Shown: positions 52,835-63,592, counted from the stretch's first letter. The stretch is DNA of 64,000 nucleotides from Paractinoplanes deccanensis (GCF_016862115.1 NZ_BOMI01000010.1:1-64000), one strand, 5' to 3'. A program made the numbers and translations. Notes: generated by a model not told the origin, from the letters alone.

Positions 52835-54013
52835 TCATCGACGGCGCGTCAGGATGTCCTTGACCTCACGCAGGGCGGCGTCCACCTCGGCCTCGAAGTA
52901 GCCGCCCGGCACCAGGCCGAACTGGAGCATGTCCAGATCATTTTCCGGTACGGGCATCGGGCCTCGCCCGGTCATCGCCTGAAGGATGCCCTCGAACAGC
53001 CGGTCGACCTGCATCGGGTCGTATCCGCTGCCGAAGCGCCGCGGCTGGAACGTGCGGCGCAGCTGGTCGACGCGGTAGAGCTCGCCGCCCGGCTCGCCCA
53101 TCGGCGGCGGGAGCTGCGGCTGCGGCGGGCCGCCGTAGCCGGCGCCGCTCATCGGCGCGTTGCCCATCGGGGGCGGGCCACCCATCGGAGGCGGTGCGCC
53201 GTAGCCGCGCGGGTCCTGCTCGCGGGGCATGCGGATCTCGGCGGTCATGTCGGTCTTGCCGTGCCGGCCGGCCTCGAAGCCGTCGAAGCCACCGGTGTTG
53301 TCGAACCCGCCGGTGTTGTCGAAGCCCTGGTCGTAGCCGCCCTGGTCGTAGCCGCGCGGATCACGGGGATCGCGGGGGTCCCGCGGGTCGTAGGCGGGCG
53401 GGGGCGGCGGCTGCTGGGCCGGGCGCTGCGGCAGCTGAGGCTGCGGCGGCTGGCCGTAGCCGGTGGGCTCGTCGAAACGGCCGCCGTACGGGTCGGGCGC
53501 CGGCATCTGCGGGCGCTGCGGCATCTGCGGCGGCTGCATGCGGTCGGGCATCCGGTCGTCGCGGATCGGCGGGGCGGGCAGGCGCTCGGTGGGCGGCGCC
53601 ATGCGGCCGGCGGTGTTGATGCCACCGGTGTTCATCCCGCCGGGAGCCATGCCGCCCGGTGGCATGCCACCGGCGTTCGCGCCGGCGGGCGGCCGGGCGA
53701 AGCTGCCCGTGGTGAGGCCGCCGCGCAGGGAGTCACGCATCGGGTCGGGCGCGGGGGCGGGACGGCCGCCGCGGTCCTCGAGCTCGGCCAACTGCCGCTC
53801 GACCCGGTCGAGGTGCAGGTCGACCTGCCACTCGTCGTATCCGCCGAAGCGCACGCGGAAGACCACGTCGTGCACCTCCTGGGCGCCCACGGGCGGCCCG
53901 ACCTGCTCGCCGGCGAGGGTGGCCTCGACCCGGTCCAGGAACGCGTCGACCTCGTCGACCTTGTAGCCGCGGCGCAGCGCACGCCGCCGGAAACGTTGCC
54001 CCTGACTCGTCAC
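52835..54013 (-). CDS. DivIVA/DivI1A-repeat domain protein
   Basis: A 392-residue protein with two N-terminal DivI1A units (RRGYKVDEVDAFLDRVE at 15-31 and FGGYDEWQVDLHLDRVE at 56-72). A ~230-residue Pro/Gly/Met/Gln-rich linker follows, with PRDPRDPRDPRGYDQGGYDQ and FDNTGGFDNTGGF repeats. Two more DivI1A-like units close the protein (FGSGYDPMQVDRLFEG and PGGYFEAEVDAALREV). DivIVA modules target curved membrane or the cell pole, so a scaffold or polar-growth role is likely. The GTG at 54011-54013 has GGGAG five bases upstream. It sits 37 bp after rlmN, probably in the same operon. Confidence 0.85.
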   Translation of the reverse strand: MTSQGQRFRRRALRRGYKVDEVDAFLDRVEATLAGEQVGPPVGAQEVHDVVFRVRFGGYDEWQVDLHLDRVERQLAELEDRGGRPAPAPDPMRDSLRGGLTTGSFARPPAGANAGGMPPGGMAPGGMNTGGINTAGRMAPPTERLPAPPIRDDRMPDRMQPPQMPQRPQMPAPDPYGGRFDEPTGYGQPPQPQLPQRPAQQPPPPPAYDPRDPRDPRDPRGYDQGGYDQGFDNTGGFDNTGGFDGFEAGRHGKTDMTAEIRMPREQDPRGYGAPPPMGGPPPMGNAPMSGAGYGGPPQPQLPPPMGEPGGELYRVDQLRRTFQPRRFGSGYDPMQVDRLFEGILQAMTGRGPMPVPENDLDMLQFGLVPGGYFEAEVDAALREVKDILTRRR

Positions 54014-54050
54014 AACGTCTCCCACTCCGCTCGCTGGGACCTACGCCCAG

Positions 54051-55226
54051 TCACTGTGCCACCTCCGCGTCGGCCGCGCCCCCAGCGCTCGCCTCCGTCA
54101 GCTCGCCCGCGGCCAGCTGGCCGCACGCGCCGTCGATCTCCCGGCCCCGGGTATCGCGGACCGTCGTCGCCACGCCGGCCTCGCGAAGGCGGCGGACGAA
54201 CTCGCGCTCGACCGGTTTCGGGCTCGCATCCCACTTGCTGCCCGGTGTCGGGTTGAGCGGGATGAGATTCACATGGGCCAGCTTGCCGCGCAACAGCTTG
54301 CCGAGCAGGTCGGCACGCCACGGCTGATCGTTGACGTCCCTGATCAGGGCGTACTCGATCGAGATCCGGCGTCCCGTCTGCGCCGCGTAGTCGAACGCGG
54401 CATCGAGCACCTCGGCCACCTTCCAACGCTGGTTGACGGGCACTAGCTCATCGCGCAGATCATCATCGGGGGCGTGCAGGGACAGCGCAAGGGTCACGTT
54501 CAGGTCTTCCGCCGTCAGCCGCCGCATCGCGGGCACGAGACCCACGGTGGAGACGGTTATGTGCCGTTGCGAAAGTCCCAGGCCCTCCGGCGCCGGAGCG
54601 GTCAGCCGGCGGACCGCCTCGATCACCCGGGGGTAGTTGGCGAGCGGCTCGCCCATGCCCATGAACACCACCCGCGACAGCCGCGGCGGCGAACCCGTGA
54701 CCGCGCCCGAGGCGGCGACGCCGGCCAGGTAGACCACCTGGTCGACGATCTCGGCCACCGACAGGTTGCGGGTCAGGCCCTGCTGGCCGGTCGCGCAGAA
54801 GGGGCACGCCATGCCGCAGCCCGCCTGGCTGGAGACGCAGGCCGTCACCCGGTCGGGGTAGCCCATCAGGACACTCTCGACCAGCGCCCCGTCGTGCAGC
54901 CGCCACAGCGCCTTGCGCGTGGCGCCCTCGTCACAAGCAAGCTCTCGTACGGGGGTGAGCAGCGTCGGCAGCAGATCGCCGGTGAGCCGGGCGCGCGTCT
55001 TGGCCGGCAGGTCGGTCATCTCGTCGATGTCGCGCACGAGCCGGCCGAAGTAGTGGGCGGAGAGCTGCTTCGCGCGGAACGCGGGCTCGCCGAGCGCCGT
55101 CACGGCGGCCTGGCGGGCGGCCAGGTCCATGTCGGCGAGGTGACGCGGGGGCATGGCCGGGCGGCGACGGGTGGTGACCGCGTCGGGCTTGTCGGGGCTG
55201 GTCGGGATGACCGGAAGAATCGTCAT
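54051..55226 (-). CDS. rlmN: Dual-specificity RNA methyltransferase RlmN
   Basis: This radical-SAM enzyme makes m2A at A2503 of 23S rRNA and A37 of some tRNAs. The 391-residue sequence holds CX3CX2C (Cys137, Cys141, Cys144 in CGMACPFC), the methyl-carrying Cys368 in IDGACGQL and the conserved Cys130 of [22 protein letters not shown] and ALSLHAP are further family markers. The N-terminal ~25 residues are a variable extension. It lies 31 bp after cdsA in the canonical rpsB-tsf-pyrH-frr-cdsA-rlmN order. Confidence 0.96.
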   Translation of the reverse strand: MTILPVIPTSPDKPDAVTTRRRPAMPPRHLADMDLAARQAAVTALGEPAFRAKQLSAHYFGRLVRDIDEMTDLPAKTRARLTGDLLPTLLTPVRELACDEGATRKALWRLHDGALVESVLMGYPDRVTACVSSQAGCGMACPFCATGQQGLTRNLSVAEIVDQVVYLAGVAASGAVTGSPPRLSRVVFMGMGEPLANYPRVIEAVRRLTAPAPEGLGLSQRHITVSTVGLVPAMRRLTAEDLNVTLALSLHAPDDDLRDELVPVNQRWKVAEVLDAAFDYAAQTGRRISIEYALIRDVNDQPWRADLLGKLLRGKLAHVNLIPLNPTPGSKWDASPKPVEREFVRRLREAGVATTVRDTRGREIDGACGQLAAGELTEASAGGAADAEVAQ

Positions 55227-55257
55227 GGCAGAACAAGTCTCGCACGCTCGGGGAAGT

Positions 55258-56298
55258 TCACTGGGCCCACGCGATCAGGGCGAAGAGGAGGTACGCGGTG
55301 GGCACGGCGAACAGGATCGAGTCGAGCCGGTCCATGAGCCCGCCGTGGCCCGGCAGCAGGTTGCTCATGTCCTTGACGCCGAGGTCGCGCTTGAGCATCG
55401 ACTCGGCGAGGTCGCCCACGACGGCGACCACCGAGATCAGGGCGCCGAAGAGCAGGCCCCAGTAGACCTGGATGTCGAGCAGGAAGTAGAGCAGCAGGGC
55501 GCTGCCGATCGCCGAGGCGCAGACGGAGCCGGCGAAGCCCTCCCAGGTCTTGCCGGGGCTGATCGACGGGGCCATCTTGTGCTTGCCGAAGAAGACGCCG
55601 GTCGCGTAGCCGCCTGTGTCGGAAAGCACCACGGCGAGCAGCGTGCAGAGCACCCGCCAGCGGCCGTCCTCGTGATCGGGCAGGAAGAGCAGGATGCCGA
55701 AACTGAGCAGGAACGGCACGTAGACCGCGATCAGGACGCTCGCCGTCAGGTCGCGGCGGAAGGCGGCGGGGCCGTCGGCGAGGCGCCAGACGATCGCGGC
55801 GAGCACGGTGACCAGCAGGCCGAGCAGGAGGGCGTCGGTGCCGCCGTACCAGGCGAGCCCGGTCATCAGCACCGAGCCGGCGAGCAGCGGGACGGCGGGG
55901 GCGTTGGCGCCGGAGGAGCGCAGCGCCCGGACCATCTCCCAGACGCCGACCCCGGACGCGATCACGATCACGCCGAAGAAGGCCGGGCCCCAGAAGAGCA
56001 GTGAGGCGAGGACCACCAGGACCAGGCCGACGCCCACGCCGATGGCGGCCGGCAGGTTGCGGCCCGCGCGGCTGGTCGTGGGCACGCCGGGCGCACCTCC
56101 CTTGGCTCGGCGGCGGCCCGGGCCACGTTTCGGCGGGGGCGCCGCCTCCTCCTCGGGCTGCACCAGCGGCAGCTGGCTGGTGGGGGCGTTCTCGGCCGCG
56201 TGCCAGGCCGTCTTGCCCGGAACGTCATAGGCGTACGGCGCCGGCACGCTCGTGTCGTCGCCGGAAGTCTGCCCGGCACGCGGATCGAGGTAGGACAT
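55258..56298 (-). CDS. cdsA: Phosphatidate cytidylyltransferase
   Basis: CdsA makes CDP-diacylglycerol from phosphatidate and CTP at the membrane, feeding all phospholipid synthesis. The 346-residue protein has a polar, basic N-terminus of ~85 residues ([15 protein letters not shown]), then about eight helices. The signature [15 protein letters not shown] continues with [12 protein letters not shown]. Its start shares one base with the frr stop (TGATG), so translation is coupled. Third-last gene of the ribosomal/lipid operon. Confidence 0.96.
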   Translation of the reverse strand: MSYLDPRAGQTSGDDTSVPAPYAYDVPGKTAWHAAENAPTSQLPLVQPEEEAAPPPKRGPGRRRAKGGAPGVPTTSRAGRNLPAAIGVGVGLVLVVLASLLFWGPAFFGVIVIASGVGVWEMVRALRSSGANAPAVPLLAGSVLMTGLAWYGGTDALLLGLLVTVLAAIVWRLADGPAAFRRDLTASVLIAVYVPFLLSFGILLFLPDHEDGRWRVLCTLLAVVLSDTGGYATGVFFGKHKMAPSISPGKTWEGFAGSVCASAIGSALLLYFLLDIQVYWGLLFGALISVVAVVGDLAESMLKRDLGVKDMSNLLPGHGGLMDRLDSILFAVPTAYLLFALIAWAQ

Positions 56299-56855
56299 CA
56301 GACCTCGAGCAACTCGGCTTCCTTGTGCTTGACGAGCTCGTCCACCACCGAGACATAGCGGTGGGTCACGTCGTCGAGCTCCTTCTCGGCGCGACGGCCC
56401 TCGTCCTCGCCCGTCTCGCCGTCCTTGACCAGCTTGTCGATCTGCTCCTTGGCCTTGCGGCGGACGTTTCGGATGGCCACCCGGCCCTCCTCCGCCTTGG
56501 AGCGCGCCACCTTGATCATCTCGCGGCGGCGCTCCTCGGTCATCTGGGGCAGGTGGATGCGCAGCTGGGTGCCCTCGTTGTTGGGGTTGACCCCGAGGTC
56601 CGAGTCGCGGATCGCGCGCTCGATCGACCCGAGCTGGGACGCGTCGTAGGGCTTCACGATGACCATGCGCGGCTCCGGGACGCCGACCGAGGCCATCTGC
56701 GTCACCGGCGTGGGCGCGCCGTAGTAGTCCACCAGGATCTTGGAGAACATGGCCGGAGTGGCCCGCCCGGTGCGAATCGCGGCGAACTCCTCCTTGGCGT
56801 GCTCGACCGCGCTCTCCATCTTTTCCTCGGCCTCGAAGAGGGTCTCGTCGATCAC
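56298..56855 (-). CDS. frr: Ribosome recycling factor
   Basis: RRF works with EF-G to split post-termination ribosomes. The 185-residue length is exactly that of the family. Hallmarks are [58 protein letters not shown] and the C-terminal KEAELLEV. The GTG start (56853-56855) and the one-base overlap with cdsA indicate tight operon structure with pyrH upstream (53 bp gap). Confidence 0.98.
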   Translation of the reverse strand: MIDETLFEAEEKMESAVEHAKEEFAAIRTGRATPAMFSKILVDYYGAPTPVTQMASVGVPEPRMVIVKPYDASQLGSIERAIRDSDLGVNPNNEGTQLRIHLPQMTEERRREMIKVARSKAEEGRVAIRNVRRKAKEQIDKLVKDGETGEDEGRRAEKELDDVTHRYVSVVDELVKHKEAELLEV

Positions 56856-56908
56856 CGGCTCTTCTCGCCTCCTAGCTTGTCTCGGTGGTGCGGGGATGTC
56901 AGGGAGCT

Positions 56909-57625
56909 TCAGGCGGTGATCAGGGTGCCGATCTTCTCGCCGCTGACGGCGCGCACGATGGTGTCGTCGCCCTCCGCGCCGAAGACGAGCATCGGCAGCT
57001 TGTTCTCCTCGCAGAGGCTGAAGGCGGCCTGGTCGGCCACGCGCAGCCCGCGCTGGAGAATCTCCTGGTAGGTGGCGGTCTCGAGCTTTTGGGCCGTCGG
57101 GTCGATGCGCGGGTCGGCGGTGTAGACGCCGTCGACGCCGTTCTTGCTCATCAGCACGATGTCGGCGTGGATCTCGAGCGCGCGCTGGGCGGTGACGGTG
57201 TCGGTGGAGAAGAACGGCATGCCGGCGCCCGCGCCGAAGATGACGCAGCGGCCCTTCTCGAGGTGACGGATGGCACGCAGCGGGATGTACGGCTCGGCGA
57301 CCTGGGCCATCGTGATCGCGGTCTGCACCCGCGTCTCGACGCCCTCCTTCTCGAGGAAGTCCTGCAGGGCGAGCGCGTTCATCACGGTGCCGAGCATGCC
57401 CATGTAGTCGGCACGGTTGCGGTCCATGCCGCGCTTCTGGAGCTCGGCGCCGCGGAAGAAGTTGCCGCCGCCGACCACGACGGCGACCTGGATGCCCCGG
57501 CGGATGACGGTGGCGATCTGGCCGGCGACGCCCTGCACCACGTCGGGGTCGACGCCGACGGCGCCGCCGCCGAACACCTCCCCGGAGAGCTTCAGCACGA
57601 CCCGCCTGGGCTTGTCGGTCACCAT
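56909..57625 (-). CDS. pyrH: Uridylate kinase
   Basis: PyrH phosphorylates UMP to UDP in pyrimidine synthesis and is essential. The 238-residue protein shows [44 protein letters not shown] and [22 protein letters not shown], all typical of the bacterial amino-acid-kinase-fold UMP kinase. ATG start at 57623-57625. It follows tsf after about 105 bp that hold a hairpin, suggesting partial termination between the ribosomal genes and pyrH. Confidence 0.97.
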   Translation of the reverse strand: MVTDKPRRVVLKLSGEVFGGGAVGVDPDVVQGVAGQIATVIRRGIQVAVVVGGGNFFRGAELQKRGMDRNRADYMGMLGTVMNALALQDFLEKEGVETRVQTAITMAQVAEPYIPLRAIRHLEKGRCVIFGAGAGMPFFSTDTVTAQRALEIHADIVLMSKNGVDGVYTADPRIDPTAQKLETATYQEILQRGLRVADQAAFSLCEENKLPMLVFGAEGDDTIVRAVSGEKIGTLITA

Positions 57626-57671
57626 CGAGACCCGCCTTCCCCTAGTACTCAGCTGAGACCTTATGTGAGGA

Positions 57672-57705
57672 GGAGGCCGGACGCAGAATCGCGTTCCCGG
57701 CCTCC
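57672..57705 (-). terminator. Bulged hairpin between tsf and pyrH
   Basis: The arm GGAGGCCGG plus ACGC pairs with its complement, with a 2-base bulge and a 6-base loop (57672-57705). It lies 26 bp after the tsf stop. It may terminate the rpsB-tsf transcript or lower read-through into pyrH. Confidence 0.7.
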
Positions 57706-57730
57706 CTAGCCTCTAGCTCGGTGGGCCGGA

Positions 57731-58561
57731 TTACTCCTGGCCGACCTCGAACCGGACGAAGCGGGTGATGTTGAGGCCCGCCTCCTCCGCGATCTGCTTG
57801 ACCGTCTTCTTGTTGTCGACGACCGACGCCTGCTCGAGCAGGACGAAGTCCTTGAAGAAGGAGTTCACCCGGCCCTCGACGATCTTGGGCAGCGCCTTCT
57901 CGGGCTTGCCCTCCTCCTTGGCGGTCTCCTCGGCGATGCGGCGCTCCGACTCGACGACGTCGGCCGGCACCTCCTCGCGGGTGAGGAAGCGCGGGCGCAT
58001 GGCGGCGATCTGCATGCCGATGCCGCGGGCGTCCGCGTCGGCCGCCTCGTCGGACTTGCCCTCGTACTGCACGAGGACGCCGACCTGCGGCGGGAGGTCC
58101 TGCGCCTTGCGGTGCAGGTAGACCGCGACGGTGCCGTCGACGATCACGAAGCGGTTCAGGACGATCTTCTCGCCGATCTTGGCGGAGTATTCCTGGATCG
58201 TGTCGGCGACGGACTTGCCGTCCTCGAGCACCGCGGCCGAGAGGGCGGCGGCGTCGGCGACGTTGTTCTTGGCGCCGAACTCGACCAGACGCTGACCCAG
58301 CGCGACGAAGTCGGGGGTCTTGGCGACGAAGTCGGTCTCGCAGTTGAGCTCGAGCAGCGCGTTGCCGTAGTGCGACACGATGCCGTTGGCCGCGGTGCGG
58401 CCGGCACGCTTGCCGACGTCCTTCGCGCCCTTGATCCGGAGGAACTCGACGGCCTTGTCGAAGTCGCCGTCCGCCTCGTCGAGGGCCTTCTTGCAGTCCA
58501 TCATGCCGGCAGCGGTCAGATCGCGGAGCTTCTTCACATCCGCGGCGCTGTAGTTAGCCAT
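57731..58561 (-). CDS. tsf: Elongation factor Ts
   Basis: EF-Ts exchanges GDP for GTP on EF-Tu. The 276-residue protein begins with [39 protein letters not shown], and the next hallmark is [17 protein letters not shown]. An acidic-to-helical C-terminus, [10 protein letters not shown], is standard in actinobacteria. ATG start at 58559-58561. It starts 35 bp after rpsB on the same strand, the universal rpsB-tsf order. Confidence 0.98.
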   Translation of the reverse strand: MANYSAADVKKLRDLTAAGMMDCKKALDEADGDFDKAVEFLRIKGAKDVGKRAGRTAANGIVSHYGNALLELNCETDFVAKTPDFVALGQRLVEFGAKNNVADAAALSAAVLEDGKSVADTIQEYSAKIGEKIVLNRFVIVDGTVAVYLHRKAQDLPPQVGVLVQYEGKSDEAADADARGIGMQIAAMRPRFLTREEVPADVVESERRIAEETAKEEGKPEKALPKIVEGRVNSFFKDFVLLEQASVVDNKKTVKQIAEEAGLNITRFVRFEVGQE

Positions 58562-58596
58562 GACTCTCTCTCGATGTCAGTTCGGGTTTGGCTGAC

Positions 58597-59469
58597 TTAC
58601 TCGGCGGGGGTGGCGGCGGCCGGAACGGGCTCGGCGTCCGCAGCCTCCGCGGCGGCCGGAGCCTCGGCGGCCTTCTTCTCGGCGCCCTCGTACAGGTCGC
58701 GCTCCCACTCGGGCAGCGGCTCGCCGGCGGCGACGGTGCCCGGCTCGGGCTTCTCGTCGGCGCCACCACGGCCACGGCCGGAGCGGGCGATGAGGCCGTC
58801 GGCCACGGCGGCGGCGATGACCTTGGTCAGCAGCTCAGCGGAGCGGATCGCGTCGTCGTTGCCCGGGATCGGGAAGTCGACCTCGTCCGGGTCGCAGTTG
58901 GTGTCCAGCACCGCGATGACCGGGATGCCCAGCTTGCGGGCCTCGTCGACGGCGATGTGCTCCTTCTTGGTGTCCACGACCCAGATCGCCGACGGCGTCT
59001 TGGTCATGTCACGCAGACCGCCGAGGGTCTTGGTGAGCTTGGTCTTCTCGCGGAAGAGCTGGAGGGTCTCCTTCTTGGTGTACCCGGCGGCGGTGCCGCT
59101 CAGGTCGCCCAGGGCCTCGAGCTCCTTCATCCGCTGAAGGCGCTTGTACACGGTCTGGAAGTTGGTGAGCATGCCGCCCAGCCAGCGGTGGTTGACGTAC
59201 GGCTGGCCGACGCGCGTCGCCTGCTCGGCGATGGCCTCCTGCGCCTGCTTCTTGGTGCCGACGAAGAGGATGTGGCCACCCTCGGCGACGGTGTCCCGCA
59301 CGAAGCTGTACGCCTTCTCGATGTAGTCGAGGGTCTGGCGCAGGTCGATGATGTAGATACCGTTGCGCTCGGTGAAGATGAAGCGCTTCATCTTCGGGTT
59401 CCAGCGCCGGGTCTGGTGCCCGAAGTGGACACCGCTCTCCAGCAGCTGGCGCATGGTCACGACGGCCAT
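58597..59469 (-). CDS. rpsB: 30S ribosomal protein S2
   Basis: S2 binds late in 30S assembly between head and body. The 290-residue protein starts [23 protein letters not shown], and carries [22 protein letters not shown] and [22 protein letters not shown] ~50-residue Ala/Glu/Pro-rich tail extends beyond the core. The ATG at 59467-59469 has GGGAG about 11 bases upstream. The 220-bp leader (59470-59692) should hold the operon promoter; I see no convincing boxes, but it has several GC inverted repeats. Confidence 0.97.
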   Translation of the reverse strand: MAVVTMRQLLESGVHFGHQTRRWNPKMKRFIFTERNGIYIIDLRQTLDYIEKAYSFVRDTVAEGGHILFVGTKKQAQEAIAEQATRVGQPYVNHRWLGGMLTNFQTVYKRLQRMKELEALGDLSGTAAGYTKKETLQLFREKTKLTKTLGGLRDMTKTPSAIWVVDTKKEHIAVDEARKLGIPVIAVLDTNCDPDEVDFPIPGNDDAIRSAELLTKVIAAAVADGLIARSGRGRGGADEKPEPGTVAAGEPLPEWERDLYEGAEKKAAEAPAAAEAADAEPVPAAATPAE

Positions 59470-59692
59470 GGTGGGTTGCTCCCTGTTGTCCCTGGTTGTC
59501 ACGCTCACCGGCGGTGAGCGTCCTGGCGCCCGGTCGCCGGCCACAGTCGGACCCGAAATGATCGAGACCAGGGAGGGCCGTCGCTGCCGTGGCGTTTCAC
59601 CTGACGAAGTGAGGCACCCGGCAGAGGGCGCGCGAGGTCGGCCGCACGAGGCGGTCGCCGTCAACCAGCATACGCCAAGCCGTGGGGTGCCC

Positions 59693-60367
59693 TTATGCCA
59701 CCGCTAGCCCGGCCGCCACCAGCAAGATCAAACCCGCCGGGAGGTACGCCACCGGAGGGCGCAACCAGGCCTCGCGCGAGATGGTGCCGCCCTTGGCGAT
59801 CGCGAACAGCCCGATGCCGCTCAGCGTGAAACCCAGCGTGAGCAGCACCGACGGCACGATCGAGCGGGCCGACGGGTCGCCGGTGAAGGTCGCGTCGATC
59901 AGCAGGCGCAGAACCGGGATCATCAGGACGACCATGACGATCGCGACCAGGAAGGACGTCGCGGGACGACGGCTCTGATAGACGGGGTTGCGGGGCGTTA
60001 CCGGCGGAACCAGGGCAGTCGGCTCGGCGACCGGCTTGGCGACCGGTTCCGGTGCCGGGACCGGCGTCGAGACCGGGGCCGGGGCCACGACCGGCTCGGG
60101 CGGCTTGATCGTCGGGTACTCGGGACCGCGCACGGGCACCCGCACGTCCGCCTGCGCGGCGTGGCTGCCGGTGTCCGCCGGCGCGTACGGGTCGGCGGGA
60201 CGCTGCTCGGGCAGGCGGAACGCGCCGCTCGGCCGCTCGTGGATCCCCGAGTCGTACGGGTTGCCGATCTGATGGGAGCCGGAGACGTCGGGGCTGGTGC
60301 TCCGGGAGTACTGGCCACCCGAGTACCAGCTCGGCTCGGAGTCGTCGGCGTAGCGGTGTCCTTCCAC
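59693..60367 (-). CDS. Proline-rich membrane protein of unknown function
   Basis: A 224-residue protein. The first ~130 residues are polar, with Ser/Tyr/Gly/Pro-rich stretches and a repetitive [20 protein letters not shown] segment. Three to four hydrophobic helices follow ([55 protein letters not shown]). I recognise no family. The GTG at 60365-60367 is the best start, though its ribosome binding site is weak. It lies upstream of rpsB on the same strand and is divergent from yraN. Function is unknown. Confidence 0.7.
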   Translation of the reverse strand: MEGHRYADDSEPSWYSGGQYSRSTSPDVSGSHQIGNPYDSGIHERPSGAFRLPEQRPADPYAPADTGSHAAQADVRVPVRGPEYPTIKPPEPVVAPAPVSTPVPAPEPVAKPVAEPTALVPPVTPRNPVYQSRRPATSFLVAIVMVVLMIPVLRLLIDATFTGDPSARSIVPSVLLTLGFTLSGIGLFAIAKGGTISREAWLRPPVAYLPAGLILLVAAGLAVA

Positions 60368-60523
60368 GATGTCGCACCGTAGGTGACCACGGACGCCGAT
60401 GCCACACGTGGGGCCATAACACACCGATCCGGTGACGCTCCGGTTTTCCACAATCGCACTCTGTCGCGCTTTGTCCACAGGGCCGGATGCACGCGGCCCG
60501 CGAACAGGCCACGGTTGTGCGCC

Positions 60524-60883
60524 ATGACGACGCAACGGCGAGCGCTGGGGTCGTACGGCGAGAGGGTCGCCGCCCAGCACCTCCAAGATCTCGGACTCGA
60601 GCTCCTCACCCGCAACTGGCGCTGCGCCGACGGCGAGCTCGACCTCGTGCTGCGCGACGGCGACGACATCGTCATCTGCGAGGTCAAGACCCGGCGCAGC
60701 GGCCGCTTCGGCTCCCCGGCCGAGGCGATCACCCCGCACAAGCGGCGAAAACTGCGCCACCTCGCCGCGCGCTGGCTCGACGAGGCGCGGGTGGGCGCCC
60801 GCGAGGTGCGCTTCGACGTGATCGAGGTGCTGCCCCAGCCGCGCGGCGCCACCCAGGTCGTCCACATTCGAGCGGCGTTCTGA
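60524..60883 (+). CDS. yraN: UPF0102/YraN endonuclease-like protein
   Basis: A 119-residue protein of the YraN family: LGSYGERVAAQHLQDLGLELLTRNWRCADGELDLVLRDGDDIVICEVKTRR contains the ExGELDLV...EVK motif, a Holliday-junction-resolvase/restriction-endonuclease-like active site. Its role is uncertain; the gene almost always precedes yifB and dprA, linking it to DNA uptake or processing. ATG at 60524. Its stop shares one base with the yifB start (TGATG). Confidence 0.93.
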   Translation: MTTQRRALGSYGERVAAQHLQDLGLELLTRNWRCADGELDLVLRDGDDIVICEVKTRRSGRFGSPAEAITPHKRRKLRHLAARWLDEARVGAREVRFDVIEVLPQPRGATQVVHIRAAF

Positions 60884-62406
60884 TGAGCTACGCCCGCGTG
60901 CTCTGCGTCGGCCTGGTCGGCATGGCCGGCCACCTCGTCGAGGTGGAGGCCGACCTCTCCCCCGGGCTGCCGGCGGTGGTGCTGACCGGCCTGCCCGACA
61001 CCGCCCTGCACGAGGCCCGCGACCGGGTGCGGGCCGCGGTGGTCAACTCGGGCCGGTCATGGCCCAACCGCCGGATCACGGTCAACCTGCTGCCGGCCGC
61101 CCTGCCCAAGCACGGCAGCGCCTTCGACCTGGCGATCGCGGCGGCGCTGCTGACCGGGGCCGGCGAGCTGCCGTCCCGCCCGCTCGAAGGCGTCGTGGTC
61201 CTCGGCGAGCTGGGCCTCGACGGCGCGGTGCGCCCGGTGCGCGGCGTGCTGCCGATGGTGGCGGCCGCGGTGGGCGCCGGGATCGACCAGGTGATCGTGC
61301 CGCTGGCGAACGCCCGGGAGGCGACCGTCGTGCCCGGAGTGACCGTGCGAGCCGTCGACAGCCTGCACCGGCTGGTCGACTTCGTGCACGCCAAGGGCGA
61401 GCTGCTCGACCCGCCGCCACCCGCGCCGGCGGTGCCCGCGCCGGGCCCCGACATGGCCGACATCGTGGGCCAGGAGCTGGGGCGGTACGGCCTCGAGGTG
61501 GCCGCGGCGGGCGGGCATCACCTGGCGCTCTTCGGCCCGCCCGGCGCCGGCAAGACGATGCTGGCCGAGCGCCTGCCGTCGATCCTGCCCGAACTGGACG
61601 ACGCGGCGGCGCTCGAGGTGACGTCGCTCCAGTCGATCGCCGGGGAACTGCCGCCCCACGGTGGGCTGGTCCGGCGCCCGCCGTTCCAGGCGCCGCACCA
61701 CACGGCGAGCACGGCCGCCCTGGTCGGCGGCGGCAGCGGGCTGGCCCGGCCGGGCGCGCTGTCGCTGGCGCACCGCGGCGTGCTCTTCTTGGACGAGGCG
61801 GCCGAGATCCGCAGCTCGACCCTCCAGGCCCTGCGGCAACCGCTGGAGACCGGGCGGGTGGTGCTGGGCCGCGCCAACGGGACGACGCGGTACCCGGCTC
61901 GGGTGCAGCTGGTCATGGCGGCCAACCCGTGCCCGTGCGCCAGCCCGGCGGGCGACCAGCACTGCACGTGCACGCCGCTGGTGCGCCGCCGCTATCTGGC
62001 GCGGCTGTCGGGTCCGCTGCTCGACCGCATCGACATCCGGCTGACGCTGCCGCCGCTGACGGCCGCTCAGCTGCTGACGGTGACGACGCCGGCCACGCCG
62101 TCGGCCGTGGTGGCGGAGCGAGTCGTCAAGGCCCGGGCGGCAGCGGCGGCGCGCTGGACCGAGGGCGGCTGGCGGGTCAACGCGGAGGTGCCGGGCTCGC
62201 AGCTGCGGCAAAAGCCGTGGCGGCTGCCCACGGCGGACACGGCCGAGCTGAAGAAGGCCCTCGACATGGGCCTGCTGTCGGCGCGCGGCTTCGACCGGGT
62301 GCTGCGGCTGGCCTGGACCATCGCGGACCTGGACGGCCTCGGCCGCCCCGCACGCGACGAGGTGATGGAGGCTCTTCAACTGCGCACGGGCGATCGTCAT
62401 GGCTGA
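60883..62406 (+). CDS. YifB family Mg-chelatase-like AAA+ ATPase
   Basis: A 507-residue protein. The N-terminal ChlI domain (VEVEADLSPGLPAVVLTGLPDTALHEARDRVRAA) is followed by the Mg_chelatase AAA+ domain with Walker A GPPGAGKT and Walker B GVLFLDEAAE. A zinc-like CPCASPAGDQHCTC cluster and a C-terminal C-domain complete it. YifB/ComM proteins act as helicases that aid branch migration during natural transformation. It overlaps dprA by 8 bp. Confidence 0.94.
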   Translation: MSYARVLCVGLVGMAGHLVEVEADLSPGLPAVVLTGLPDTALHEARDRVRAAVVNSGRSWPNRRITVNLLPAALPKHGSAFDLAIAAALLTGAGELPSRPLEGVVVLGELGLDGAVRPVRGVLPMVAAAVGAGIDQVIVPLANAREATVVPGVTVRAVDSLHRLVDFVHAKGELLDPPPPAPAVPAPGPDMADIVGQELGRYGLEVAAAGGHHLALFGPPGAGKTMLAERLPSILPELDDAAALEVTSLQSIAGELPPHGGLVRRPPFQAPHHTASTAALVGGGSGLARPGALSLAHRGVLFLDEAAEIRSSTLQALRQPLETGRVVLGRANGTTRYPARVQLVMAANPCPCASPAGDQHCTCTPLVRRRYLARLSGPLLDRIDIRLTLPPLTAAQLLTVTTPATPSAVVAERVVKARAAAAARWTEGGWRVNAEVPGSQLRQKPWRLPTADTAELKKALDMGLLSARGFDRVLRLAWTIADLDGLGRPARDEVMEALQLRTGDRHG

Positions 62407-63592
62407 CCCGGCGCCCACTTCCCCCGCGGCGGATCGGGCCGCTCGGGTGGCGCTCACCTGGCTGGCCGAGCCGGGGAACCAGAGCGTGTGGTCGCTCGTG
62501 GAGAAGTACGGTGCGCCCGAGACCCTCGCGCGGTTCCTTCGTGGCGAGGCGCCCACGGCCGCCCAGCGGGCGGCGGTGCAGGCAAAGGCGGAGGACCTGG
62601 CGCCGCGGCGGCTGATGGAGCTCACCGTCGAGCGGGCGGAGCGGCTCGGCGCGCGGATCGTGGTGCCGTCCGACGAGGAGTGGCCGCGCCGGGTCGAGTC
62701 GCTGGCGACGCTCGAGCTCGACGGCACCGGGCGGATCATCGAGAACGTCCGGCCGCCGCTGTGCTTCTGGGTGCGCGGACCGTGGCCGCTGGGCGAGACG
62801 CTCGAACGTTCGGTCGCGGTGGTCGGAGCGCGGGCCGCGACGCCGTACGGCTTGCACGTCACCCACGAGATCTCGTACGGCCTCGCCGAGCACGGCTGGA
62901 CCGTCGTCTCGGGCGGCGCGTTCGGCATCGACGCCGCCGCGCACCGGGCGGCGATGGCGGCCGGCGGGCGCACCGTCGCGGTGCTCGCCGGCGGGGTCGA
63001 CCGCCCCTATCCGGCGGGGAACACGGCGATGTTCGAGCGCATCGCGGAGACCGGCCTGCTGATCAGCGAGTGGCCGCCGGGCGCGGAGCCGATGCGGCAC
63101 CGCTTCCTGGTCCGCAACCGGGTGATCGCGGCGGCGACGGTCGGCACGGTGGTGGTGGAGGCCGCGGCCCGCAGCGGCGCGGCACAGACGATGAGCCGGG
63201 TGCTGGCGCTCAACCGGACGGCGATGGTCGTGCCGGGACCGGTGACGTCGGCGGTGTCCGTCGGGTGCCACGAGATGCTGCGCGAGCGTCCCGAGACGAT
63301 CCTGGTCACCGGGCCGGCCCACGTGCTCGAGGCGGTCGGGCAGGCCGGCGAATACCTTGTCGACCCACCGCGGGGACCCGCGCGCCGGCGCGACTCGCTG
63401 GACGAGGAGTCGGCGCTGGTGCTCGAGGCCGTCCCGGCACGCGGAACGGCGACACCCGAGGAGCTGGCCGCGAAGGCCGGCCTGGAGCTGCGCACGGTCC
63501 TGCGCCGCCTGTCCCTGCTGGAGGTGGCGGGGTTCATCGAGCGCCGGGCGACGGGCGTAGCCCTTTTGTCCAGATCGGATTTTCCGGCATGA
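62399..63592 (+). CDS. dprA: DNA-processing protein DprA
   Basis: DprA loads RecA onto incoming single-stranded DNA. The 397-residue protein has the Rossmann-like core VAVVGARAATPYG and VVSGGAFGIDAAAHRAAMAAGG, then LAGGVDRPYPAGN and REVxxxPGP-like segments. A C-terminal winged helix (EELAAKAGLELRTVLRRLSLLEVAGFIERR) is present. Its N-terminal helical part is longer than in many DprA proteins. The ATG lies inside the end of yifB, so coupling is certain. Confidence 0.95.
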   Translation: MADPAPTSPAADRAARVALTWLAEPGNQSVWSLVEKYGAPETLARFLRGEAPTAAQRAAVQAKAEDLAPRRLMELTVERAERLGARIVVPSDEEWPRRVESLATLELDGTGRIIENVRPPLCFWVRGPWPLGETLERSVAVVGARAATPYGLHVTHEISYGLAEHGWTVVSGGAFGIDAAAHRAAMAAGGRTVAVLAGGVDRPYPAGNTAMFERIAETGLLISEWPPGAEPMRHRFLVRNRVIAAATVGTVVVEAAARSGAAQTMSRVLALNRTAMVVPGPVTSAVSVGCHEMLRERPETILVTGPAHVLEAVGQAGEYLVDPPRGPARRRDSLDEESALVLEAVPARGTATPEELAAKAGLELRTVLRRLSLLEVAGFIERRATGVALLSRSDFPA

